A model generated the notes under the pieces. That model searched no databases and was not told the DNA's origin. It saw only the letters and a list, made by a program, of their open reading frames with translations. Made by a program: the position numbers and the translations under genes. A DNA stretch of 64,000 nucleotides from Umezawaea sp042738955 (GTDB taxonomy: Bacteria > Actinomycetota > Actinomycetes > Mycobacteriales > Pseudonocardiaceae), in contig NZ_JBHYHC010000004.1 in the NCBI RefSeq assembly GCF_042738955.1, positions 62,001 to 126,000 on the forward strand. The letters are read 5' to 3'. Shown one piece after another: positions 26,315 through 33,621 of this stretch. Position 1 is the first letter of the stretch; every line of letters begins with the position of its first letter.

Positions 26315-26350
26315 ATTCCCGGCGCGCCCGAAAACGCCCGCGCCGGGAAT
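26315..26350. terminator. strong hairpin between SRPBCC and FMO genes
   Basis: Perfect 12-base arms (ATTCCCGGCGCG / CGCGCCGGGAAT) with a 12-base loop. There is no T tract, so it may be a Rho-type or attenuating structure. It lies 47 bases upstream of the FMO start within a 212-base gap that otherwise holds nothing recognisable. Confidence 0.5.
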
Positions 26351-26396
26351 TCCCACCCCCGCCGACGTCGGGAACCGATCACGAGGAGAAGCAACC

Positions 26397-28280
26397 ATGG
26401 ATCGCGTCTGCATCATCGGAGCCGGTTGGTCAGGCCTCGCCGCCAGCCAGGTCCTGCACGAGCGCGGCATCCCCTTCGACTGCTACGAGGCCGGGTCCGA
26501 GGTCGGCGGCAACTGGCGCTACCTCAACGACAACGGCATGTCCTCGGGGTACCGGTCGCTGCACATCAACACCTCGAAGAAGCTGTCGGAGTACCGCTGC
26601 TACCCGATGCCGGAGGAGTACCCGCCGTTCCCCAGCGTCTTCCAGATGTCGGAGTACCTCGACGACCTGGTCGACCACTTCGGGTTCCGCGACAAGATCG
26701 CGTTCCGCACCGAGGTCACGCACGTCGAAGCGGCCGAGGAGGGCGGCTGGACCGTGACCTCGCGGCACCGCGACACCGGCGTCGAGACGACGAGGCACTA
26801 CGGGTCGGTCATGGTCGCCAACGGCCACCACTGGAAGCCCCGCGACCCGGAGCCCGCGTTCCCCGGCGTGGAGACCTTCACCGGCACGCAGATCCACTCG
26901 CACTACTACAAGACGCCCGAGGAGTACGCGGGCAAGCGCGTGCTGGTGCTGGGCTTCGGCAACTCGGCCGCGGACATCGCGGTCGAGACCTCCGGGGTCG
27001 CCGAGCGCACGTTCCTCACCACCCGCCGCGGCGGGTACGTGTTCCCCAAGTTCATGTTCGGCAAGCCCGCCGACGACATGATCAGCCCGTTCCTCACCAT
27101 GGTCATGCCGCGCGAGCAGCAGCGGTGGATCATGGCGCTGCTGCTGAAGCTGTCGATCGGCAGCGTGCAGGACTTCGGCCTGCCCAAGCCGGAGCACAAG
27201 CTGTTCAACTCGCACCCGACCGTGTCGGAGACGCTGCTGCCGAAGCTCGGCCACGGCGACATCGGCGTGAAGCCGAACATCAGCCACTTCGACGGCGGCT
27301 CGGTGCACTTCGTCGACGGCAGCGTCGAGAAGATCGACGCGGTGATCTACGCGTCCGGCTACCAGGTGAGCTTCCCGTTCCTGGACGAGAGCGTCATCGC
27401 GCCGACGGACAACGACGTGTCGCTGTTCCACCGGGTCGTGGACCCGAACCACGACGGCCTGTACTTCATCGGGCTGTTCCAACCGCTGGGCGCGACGACC
27501 GTGCTCGCCGAGGCGCAGTCGCACTGGGTCGCGGACCTGTTGCAGGGCAAGGCGGCCCTGCCGTCGACCGAGGCGATGGCCAAGGAGATCAAGGGCTACA
27601 AGGACGCGCTCGCCAAGCGGTACGTGACGTCCAAGCGGCACACCATGCAGGTCGACCACTACCCGTACCTCGCGGAGCTGCGCGGCGCGCGGAAGAAGGG
27701 CGCCAAGCTCGCGCGGAAGGCGTTGAAGGCGCGCAACAAGGCCGCGTTGAAGACGCCGCTGAGCAGCGACTACCAGCCCGAGGAGGTGTCGATCCGGATC
27801 GACGCGCACCCGGACGTCGTGTGGGACCTGATCAGCGACGTGACCCGCATGGGCGACTGGAGCCCCGAGTGCTGGAAGTGCTCCTGGCGCGACGAGACGC
27901 GCGGGGTCGGGGCGAAGTTCACCGGCCACAACAAGCGCGGCTGGATGCGCTGGGTCACCAGCAACACCGTCGAGGCGTGGGAGCGCGGCAAGGCGTTCTC
28001 CTTCCACACCACCACGAACGGCGTGCGGTGGGGGTACCGGCTGGAGCAGGACGGTGACGGCACCGTCGTGACCGAGCGGTGGGACGTGTCCGGGCAGAGC
28101 GAGGCGCAGCGCAAGCGCACGGCGTCGTTCGCGAACATGATGCTCGGCGGGTACGAGGGCCACACCGCGGAGCTGCGCGCCGGGATGACGGCGACGCTGG
28201 AGCGGGTCAAGGCCGCCGCCGAGGCGGTGGAGCGCCCCGCCGCCGTGCGCGAGCTGGTGGCGCTGGAGCAGGCCGCCTGA
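26397..28280 (+). CDS. flavin-containing monooxygenase fused to C-terminal SRPBCC domain
   Basis: 627 residues, ATG with GAGGAGAA upstream. The N-terminal FAD motif is GAGWSG (residues about 8-13). The FMO fingerprint FTGTQIHSHYY precedes the NADPH-binding motif GFGNSAA, so it is an FMO or Baeyer-Villiger-type monooxygenase. After about residue 450 a basic linker leads to a SRPBCC domain (about 470-610: VSIRIDAHPDVVWDLISDVTRMGDWSP). FMOs are usually about 450-500 residues; the extra ligand-binding domain is unusual. Adjacent ALDH and SRPBCC genes suggest oxidation of a hydrophobic aldehyde or ketone. Confidence 0.9.
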   Translation: MDRVCIIGAGWSGLAASQVLHERGIPFDCYEAGSEVGGNWRYLNDNGMSSGYRSLHINTSKKLSEYRCYPMPEEYPPFPSVFQMSEYLDDLVDHFGFRDKIAFRTEVTHVEAAEEGGWTVTSRHRDTGVETTRHYGSVMVANGHHWKPRDPEPAFPGVETFTGTQIHSHYYKTPEEYAGKRVLVLGFGNSAADIAVETSGVAERTFLTTRRGGYVFPKFMFGKPADDMISPFLTMVMPREQQRWIMALLLKLSIGSVQDFGLPKPEHKLFNSHPTVSETLLPKLGHGDIGVKPNISHFDGGSVHFVDGSVEKIDAVIYASGYQVSFPFLDESVIAPTDNDVSLFHRVVDPNHDGLYFIGLFQPLGATTVLAEAQSHWVADLLQGKAALPSTEAMAKEIKGYKDALAKRYVTSKRHTMQVDHYPYLAELRGARKKGAKLARKALKARNKAALKTPLSSDYQPEEVSIRIDAHPDVVWDLISDVTRMGDWSPECWKCSWRDETRGVGAKFTGHNKRGWMRWVTSNTVEAWERGKAFSFHTTTNGVRWGYRLEQDGDGTVVTERWDVSGQSEAQRKRTASFANMMLGGYEGHTAELRAGMTATLERVKAAAEAVERPAAVRELVALEQAA

Positions 28281-28293
28281 CCGTTCCGCTTGT

Positions 28294-28334
28294 GCTGGAG
28301 CCGCACCGGGGTTGTACTCCGGTGCGGCTCCAGC
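28294..28334. terminator. terminator hairpin after FMO gene
   Basis: Perfect 16-base stem (GCTGGAGCCGCACCGG / CCGGTGCGGCTCCAGC) with a 9-base loop, starting 14 bases after the FMO stop. No T tract, as is common in actinomycetes. Confidence 0.75.
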
Positions 28335-28377
28335 GCGTGTCCGTAGCGTGTGGACGGCTGTCGACGGGAGGTCGGTG

Positions 28378-28962
28378 ATGGAGCACCAGGTGTTCGCCAC
28401 GATCGAGGAGTTCGAGGCGTGGATGGAGGAGAACCACGCCGTCGCCGACGAGGTGTGGGTGCCGCTGGCGAAGAAGGGCACGGACGTCCCGTCGATCACG
28501 CGGGACGAGGCGCTGGACGTGGCGCTGTGCTACGGCTGGATCGACGGGAAGTCGTTCTCCGGCAGCACCCCCGAGGGCTGGTGGGCGCAGCGGTTCTCGC
28601 CGCGGCGCAAGCGCAGCCCGTGGTCCAGGATCAACTGCGCCCGCGTGCAGGAGCTGATCGAGGCCGGGTGGATGCGGCCCGCTGGGCTGGAGCAGATCGA
28701 GGCGGCGAAGGCCGACGGGCGGTGGGACGCGGCGTACGCGCCGCAGAGCACCGCCGAGGTGTCGCCGGAACTGCGGGCGGCGCTGGACGCCTCCCCCGCG
28801 GCGTCGGCGGCGTTCGACGCGCTGAGCCGGAGTAACCGGTACCAGATCCTGCTCACGCTCCAGAAGGCCAAGAAGCCGGAGACCCGCGAACGGCGGATCG
28901 CCGACTACGTGGATCGGCTGGCGTCCGGCGACCCGCCGCACGGGCCGCGGAAGCCGAAGTGA
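28378..28962 (+). CDS. YdeI/OmpD-associated family protein
   Basis: 194 residues, ATG with GGGAGG upstream. It has the YdeI/OmdA pattern: EEFEAWMEENHA near the N-terminus, DEALDVALCYGWIDGKSFS around residues 42-60, RFSPRRKRSPWSRINCARV, and a C-terminal ALSRSNRYQILLTLQKAKKPETRERRI. The family is widespread and implicated in peptide-stress responses, but its biochemical role is not known. Flanked on both sides by terminator-like hairpins, so probably monocistronic. Confidence 0.88.
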   Translation: MEHQVFATIEEFEAWMEENHAVADEVWVPLAKKGTDVPSITRDEALDVALCYGWIDGKSFSGSTPEGWWAQRFSPRRKRSPWSRINCARVQELIEAGWMRPAGLEQIEAAKADGRWDAAYAPQSTAEVSPELRAALDASPAASAAFDALSRSNRYQILLTLQKAKKPETRERRIADYVDRLASGDPPHGPRKPK

Positions 28963-28984
28963 GGACGTGCCGTGCACACCGAGA

Positions 28985-29013
28985 ACCCCGGATCCGGCGA
29001 AGGGATCCGGGGT
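28985..29013. terminator. terminator hairpin after YdeI-family gene
   Basis: Perfect 11-base arms (ACCCCGGATCC / GGATCCGGGGT) around a 7-base loop, 22 bases after the stop. Confidence 0.7.
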
Positions 29014-29107
29014 CCGGGGTTCGAGCGCGGTTCCCGGCGGCCGCGCGACGGGCGCCTCGGGGATGGGCACCTGGCGCTCGCCGGGTCGTGTCGGGAACCG
29101 CGACCGG

Positions 29108-29311
29108 TCAGCGGCTCGGGTCGTAGCCCGAGCTGAGGATCCTGATCGCCTCGACCTCGTGGGGGCAGGGGTCCGCGGTGGAGGCGCACCCGTGCAGGAG
29201 GTGCTCCTTCGCCGCGCGTTGCAGGTAGGACGCGACCGTGAACAAGCCCTGGCTGTTCGCCACCCGGACCGCCGCCCTGAGCAACTCGGGTCCCGCTGGA
29301 TCGGTGATCAT
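29108..29311 (-). CDS. small hypothetical protein, 67 residues
   Basis: Not recognised. An AGGAGGT ribosome site sits 6 bases before the ATG at 29311, and codon use matches the neighbours, so it is a real gene. The first half is predicted helical (ELLRAAVRVANSQGLFTVASYLQRAAKEHLL); the second half has two Cys and two His (HGCASTADPCPHE), which could bind a metal. It lies 78 bases downstream of the SARP gene in the same direction and may be co-transcribed with it. Confidence 0.6.
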   Translation of the reverse strand: MITDPAGPELLRAAVRVANSQGLFTVASYLQRAAKEHLLHGCASTADPCPHEVEAIRILSSGYDPSR

Positions 29312-29389
29312 CACCGCACCTCCTGCCGCCGTGTGACGACACGATGGCCCCGCCCGCTCCGAGGAGCCTCGACGACTCCTTGACGCGGG

Positions 29390-30175
29390 TCAGGCCAGCA
29401 TCTTCTGCATCTCCCGCGTCTCCGCGCGGTCCAGGCGGGCGTCCGCGCTGAGGATCGCGCGCTGCAGCTCCCGCAGCCGCGCCGACGGTTCCACGCCCAG
29501 CTCCTCGATCAGCGTGCCGCGCAGCGCCTTGAAGGCGTCCAGCGCCTGCCACTGCCTGCCGGAGCGGAAGAGGGCGACCATGTGGTGGGCGCACAGGTTC
29601 TCGTTCATCGGGTAGCGCGCGGTCAGCACGGCCAGCTCGCTGAGCAGCACGTGGTGCCTGCCGCAGCGCATCTCGGCGGCGATCCGGCTCTCCACGACCG
29701 ACAGCCTGCTCTCCTCCAACCGGGTGACCTCGATGCTCAGGGACTCGCCCGTCGGCACGTCCACCAGCGCGGGGCCCCGCCAGATGTCGAGCGCGCCGCG
29801 CAGCAGCCTGGCCGCCGACTCGAAGTCGCCCGCCTCCGCCGCACGCCGCCCGGACTGGGTGAGGCGCTCGTACTCGTGCACGTCCACGTCCTCCGGCGCC
29901 ACGTCCAGCAGGTATCCGCCGAACCGCGTGGCCAGCACGCCCGTGGCGTCGTCGCCGATGAGCCTGCGCAGCTGCATGATGTAGGTCTGCAACGTGGTGC
30001 GGGCGCTGCGCGGGGGCCGTTCACCCCACAGCTCCTCGATCAGCGTCGCGACCGGGACGACCTGACCGGCGCGCAGCGCCAGCAGGGCGAAGATCTGCCG
30101 GGGCTTGGCGGCCGTCGGAAGCACCGAGCGACCGTCCACTGTGGCCTCCAACAGGCCCAAAACCTTGATCTGCAT
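29390..30175 (-). CDS. SARP-family transcriptional activator (BTAD), copy 1
   Basis: 261 residues. It has the OmpR-type winged-helix domain of SARPs (about 1-95: IKVLGLLEATVDGR, KPRQIFALLALRAGQVVPVATLIEELWG, RTTLQTYIMQLRRLIG), then the BTAD helical domain (about 100-250). SARPs activate antibiotic gene clusters by binding direct repeats near the -35 region. It is divergent from the RiPP precursor gene, with a palindrome in the shared upstream region, so control of that operon is likely. It is closely similar to the second SARP at 36882-37682. Confidence 0.92.
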   Translation of the reverse strand: MQIKVLGLLEATVDGRSVLPTAAKPRQIFALLALRAGQVVPVATLIEELWGERPPRSARTTLQTYIMQLRRLIGDDATGVLATRFGGYLLDVAPEDVDVHEYERLTQSGRRAAEAGDFESAARLLRGALDIWRGPALVDVPTGESLSIEVTRLEESRLSVVESRIAAEMRCGRHHVLLSELAVLTARYPMNENLCAHHMVALFRSGRQWQALDAFKALRGTLIEELGVEPSARLRELQRAILSADARLDRAETREMQKMLA

Positions 30176-30268
30176 CGCCGTGCCTCCTCGGTGATCCCGA
30201 CTCCTCCTGGTGCTTCACCAGTCCACCGCACGGCCGCTCGTTTCCCCAGTGTCGTTACCACCAGTCCG

Positions 30269-30307
30269 ACGTGAAGTCACCCCCTGCCGGGCATGAAAAC
30301 TTCACGT
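30269..30307. promoter_or_regulatory. inverted repeat overlapping the RiPP operon promoter
   Basis: ACGTGAAGT and ACTTCACGT form 9-base perfect arms with a 21-base spacer. The right arm overlaps TTCACG, which pairs with TAACTA (30325-30330) at 18-base spacing as a -35/-10. Placement upstream of and into the -35 fits an activator site (SARP or NarL-type regulator). Confidence 0.5.
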
Positions 30308-30330
30308 TCGAGGCAGGTACGCCGTAACTA
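30301..30330 (+). promoter_or_regulatory. putative promoter of the RiPP operon
   Basis: TTCACG and TAACTA separated by 18 bases, about 85 bases upstream of the precursor peptide start. The weak -35 is consistent with activator dependence. Confidence 0.4.
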
Positions 30331-30414
30331 CCGGCGAGTCGTTCTCCACCAGCAGAATCCTGACCAGCACTTTCCACGAAATCCGCCGCTCAAACATCAT
30401 CTGGGGAGATTGAG

Positions 30415-30576
30415 ATGAACACCACGACCCGCACCGCCGACGCCCTGGCCGACGACCTGGACCTGGTCATCTACGAGTTCGACCGCCCCTCCGGTCACGC
30501 CCTGGACTTCCTCGGGTTCAGCGTGCACACCGAGGGCGGCCCCATCCCCGGCGTCCGCTCCGCACTCGCGGGCTGA
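30415..30576 (+). CDS. candidate RiPP precursor peptide, 53 residues
   Basis: A short ORF with a clear GGGGAG ribosome site before the ATG, 18 bases upstream of a YcaO cyclodehydratase gene. It reads as a leader rich in Asp and Leu (residues 1-23, ALADDLDLVIYEFD) followed by a Gly/Pro/Ser-containing tail (24-53: RPSGHALDFLGFSVHTEGGP and on). There is no Cys. The residues that could be cyclised are Ser26, Ser36, Thr39 and Ser49. A GG at 41-42 could be a processing site. Position, size and bipartite composition fit a precursor; no homologue is recognised. Cleavage and modification are inferred. Confidence 0.65.
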   Translation: MNTTTRTADALADDLDLVIYEFDRPSGHALDFLGFSVHTEGGPIPGVRSALAG

Positions 30577-30594
30577 GAGAGCGGGACCGCGGCC

Positions 30595-32859
30595 ATGGGG
30601 AGACACGAGCGCATCGGGTTCAAGCGGCACTTGAGGCCGGAGATCGTCCACGGCGAGGCGGTGTACCTCTTCTCCGAGAGCGGGGTGACGGCCCTCCAGG
30701 GACCGCACGTCGAACTGCTGGCCCCCCTGCTGGACGGGACGCGGGACCTGGAAGCGCTGCTGCGGGACCTGCCGGAGGCGGTGTCCGCCGACGACGCCGG
30801 ACGCCTGCTGACCAGGCTCGGAGCGGCCGGGTTGATCGGCGCGGTCGCGCCGGACGAGGACAACCGGCCCGCACTGGCCTACTGGGACGCCGCCGGGCTG
30901 GACGCCTCGGCCGCCGTGCGCGGCGCGGGCGCCGGGCGGGTGCGGGTGGTGACCGTCGGGGGCGCGTGCCAGAAGGGCGTGGTCGGCGCGCTGGTCCGCG
31001 CGGACCTCGACGTCGCCGTCGGCGACCTGGGTCTCGACCACACCGAGCCCGCTGACCTGGCCGTCGTCGTGTGCGGCGACTACCTCGACCCCGAACTGCG
31101 CGCCGTCGACGAGCGGCACCGCGCCGCGGGCACGCCGTGGCTGCTGCTCAAGACGACCGGCACGCAGGTGTGGGTCGGACCGTTCTTCACCCCCGGCGAG
31201 GGCGCCTGCTGGCGCTGCCTCGCCGCGCGACTGTCGGCCAACCGCCCGGCCGAGGCCCACGTGCAGTCGGTGAGCGGCAGGCTGGGTCCCGCCGCGCGCC
31301 CGGCCGTCGGCCTGCCGTCGGTGGCGGGCACCGCGACCGAGGTCGCCGCGCTGGAGGCCACCAAGTGGCTCGCGGGCTACCGACACGCGGGCCAGCGCGA
31401 GATCTGGATGTACGACAGCCTGGACATGCGGGTCACCCACCACGAGGTGCACCGGATCCCGCAGTGCGCGGGCTGCGGCGAGCCGGACCTGGTGCGCGAC
31501 CGGACCAACGCCCCCGTGCGGCTGGGATCGCGGCTCAAGCGCTCCCGCGACCCCGGCGGCCACCGGTCCGCGTCCCCGCAGGAGGTGCTGGACCGCTACC
31601 GGCACCTGGTCAGCCCGGTCACCGGCGTGGTCAAGGAGATCCGCCGCGACCAGCGCGGACACGACTTCTTCCACTCCTACCGCTCCGGCACGAACGCCGC
31701 CGCGTGCGCGGGCGGGCTCGACGGGCTCCGCTCGACCCTGCGCTGCGACAACGGCGGCAAGGGCGTCACGCCGTTGCAGGCCGAGGTCGGCGCGCTGTGC
31801 GAGGCGCTCGAACGGCACAGCGGCAGCTACCACGGCGACGAGGCCACGGTCCGCGGCAGCTACCGGGGCATCGGCGACGACGCCGTGCACCCGGACTCCT
31901 TCCAGCTCTTCGACCAGCGCCAGTTCGAGGACCGGGTCGAGCGCAACGCCGCCCACTCGCCGTTCCAGCACGTGCCCGAGCCGTTCGACGAGCACGGCGT
32001 GCTCGACTGGACGCCGGTGTGGTCGCTCACGAACCAGTGCCACCGGCTGCTGCCGACCGGCTCCCTCTACTACGGGGCCCCCGCGCCCGCCTCGATCACC
32101 GCGAACTCCAACGGCTGCGCGGCCGGGAGCAGCGTCGAGGACGCCGTCCTCCAAGGGCTGCTGGAGGTCGTGGAGCGCGACGCCGTGGCCCTCTGGTGGT
32201 ACAACCGCACCCGGATGCCCGCGATCGACCTGGACTCGATCGGCGACCCGTTCGTCGACGAGCTGCGGGACGTCTACGCGGAGCTGGGCCGCGAGGTGTG
32301 GGTGCTCGACCTGACCGCCGACCTGGACATCCCGGTCGTCGCTGCGGTGTCGCGGCGGCTCGACGGGCCGCGCGAGGACGTCATGTTCGGCTTCGGCGCC
32401 CACCTGGACCCGAGGGTCGCCGTGCGGCGCGCGCTGACCGAGCTGAACCAGGTGATGCCGTCCATCACGACCCTGCGCGACCAGGACTGGCGGCGCATGG
32501 ACGTCGACCTGCGCAACTGGCTGCGGAACTGCTCCACGGGCAACCAGCCCTACCTGCTGCCCGACCCGTTCGCCCCGGCGCGGCGGATCTCGGACTTCCG
32601 CTACACGCCGCACACCGACCTGCTGCTGGACGTCGAGTCGATCCGGACTCGCCTCGAACAACGCGGACTGGAGCTTCTCGTGCTGGACCAGACACGCCCC
32701 GACGTGGGGCTTCCCGTGGTCAAGGTCGTCGTCCCCGGCATGAGGCACTTCTGGTCCAGACTCGCTCCAGGGCGGCTCTACTCCGTCCCGGTACGCCTGG
32801 GGAGGGTCGAGCGACCTGCCGCGTTCGACGAACTCAACCCGGTTCCGATGTTCCTGTGA
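30595..32859 (+). CDS. fused TOMM cyclodehydratase (RRE / E1-like / YcaO)
   Basis: 754 residues. Residues 1-90 resemble the winged-helix leader-peptide recognition element of Ocin-ThiF proteins (RHLRPEIVHGEAVYLFSESGVTALQGPHVELLAPLLDG). About 100-300 is an E1-like domain with two CxxC pairs (CWRC and CAGC) that would bind zinc. About 310-754 is a YcaO domain with the ATP-binding Glu motifs (LQAEVGALCEALERH, AVLQGLLEVVERDA) and the C-terminal NPVPMFL, a proline-rich tail of azoline-forming YcaOs. It should convert Ser/Thr (or Cys) of a precursor to azolines using ATP. Directly preceded by the 53-residue peptide gene. Confidence 0.9.
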   Translation: MGRHERIGFKRHLRPEIVHGEAVYLFSESGVTALQGPHVELLAPLLDGTRDLEALLRDLPEAVSADDAGRLLTRLGAAGLIGAVAPDEDNRPALAYWDAAGLDASAAVRGAGAGRVRVVTVGGACQKGVVGALVRADLDVAVGDLGLDHTEPADLAVVVCGDYLDPELRAVDERHRAAGTPWLLLKTTGTQVWVGPFFTPGEGACWRCLAARLSANRPAEAHVQSVSGRLGPAARPAVGLPSVAGTATEVAALEATKWLAGYRHAGQREIWMYDSLDMRVTHHEVHRIPQCAGCGEPDLVRDRTNAPVRLGSRLKRSRDPGGHRSASPQEVLDRYRHLVSPVTGVVKEIRRDQRGHDFFHSYRSGTNAAACAGGLDGLRSTLRCDNGGKGVTPLQAEVGALCEALERHSGSYHGDEATVRGSYRGIGDDAVHPDSFQLFDQRQFEDRVERNAAHSPFQHVPEPFDEHGVLDWTPVWSLTNQCHRLLPTGSLYYGAPAPASITANSNGCAAGSSVEDAVLQGLLEVVERDAVALWWYNRTRMPAIDLDSIGDPFVDELRDVYAELGREVWVLDLTADLDIPVVAAVSRRLDGPREDVMFGFGAHLDPRVAVRRALTELNQVMPSITTLRDQDWRRMDVDLRNWLRNCSTGNQPYLLPDPFAPARRISDFRYTPHTDLLLDVESIRTRLEQRGLELLVLDQTRPDVGLPVVKVVVPGMRHFWSRLAPGRLYSVPVRLGRVERPAAFDELNPVPMFL

Positions 32860-32903
32860 CCGGCGTCGGTTTAGCGCGGCCTGGGCAGAGTTGGAGTAGT
32901 GCC

Positions 32904-33542
32904 GTGACATCTCACTTCCCCTCCGGGCGACCGCTCTTCTCGTTGCTGGAGGACACGTACGTCAGTGCCGTCGGGCACCGGCTGACCGTGCACGGCAGGT
33001 GGGGTGACGTCGAGGTGAGCGACGACAGCCCGCTCGTGCGGGAGGCGCTGAACCGGATGAGCCTGGGCCCGGTGTCGCTGGAGAACATCCCCGTGCTGTT
33101 CGCCGAGTTCAACCGCTGGCGGACCGAGGGCTACTGCGGCACCGAGTGGCCGCGGCTGCGGCTGACGCTGGACGAGCTGGGCGGCTGCGTGGTGCCGTCG
33201 CTGGGCCTGCACGACGGGGCGGGGCCGATCCTGTCCCTGGAGGCGGTGGTGGGCGACGCGGTGTTCCGGTGGCCGCAGATCGAGGACGACGACCCGATCG
33301 AGTTCCCGCCCGAAGCGCGGATCGAGGACGTGCACGGCGACCAGGCGCTCGTGTGCGCGGGTCCGCCCTACCTCGTGGTCCTGCACCGCACCCCGGCCAC
33401 CGGGATCGCGAAGCAGTTGCTGGACGGCAAGACGACGGTCGCCGAGGTCGCCGAGAGGCTCCAGGTCGACCAGGACATCGTCGCGGACGTCGTGGCGTAC
33501 CTGGCCAGCGCGGGGTTCATCCTCACCGAAGGCTCCCGGTGA
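32904..33542 (+). CDS. RiPP-associated protein, SagB N-terminal-like, no nitroreductase domain
   Basis: 212 residues, GTG with TTGGAG upstream, 44 bases after the cyclodehydratase. Two segments look like degenerate winged helices (about 15-75 and 140-205, the second ending VAEVAERLQVDQDIVADVVAYLASAGFIL). This resembles the N-terminal region of SagB/ThcOx-type dehydrogenases, but the FMN-binding nitroreductase domain that should follow is absent. It may bind precursor or partner rather than oxidise azolines. No secure homologue is recognised; the assignment is tentative. Confidence 0.6.
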   Translation: MTSHFPSGRPLFSLLEDTYVSAVGHRLTVHGRWGDVEVSDDSPLVREALNRMSLGPVSLENIPVLFAEFNRWRTEGYCGTEWPRLRLTLDELGGCVVPSLGLHDGAGPILSLEAVVGDAVFRWPQIEDDDPIEFPPEARIEDVHGDQALVCAGPPYLVVLHRTPATGIAKQLLDGKTTVAEVAERLQVDQDIVADVVAYLASAGFILTEGSR

Positions 33543-33621
33543 ACCAGACAAAACACCGTTCGGGCACCGGTAGCATGACGCCCGTACGGCGAGGTCCCCA
33601 ACTCTTGGTATGGGAGTGGTT

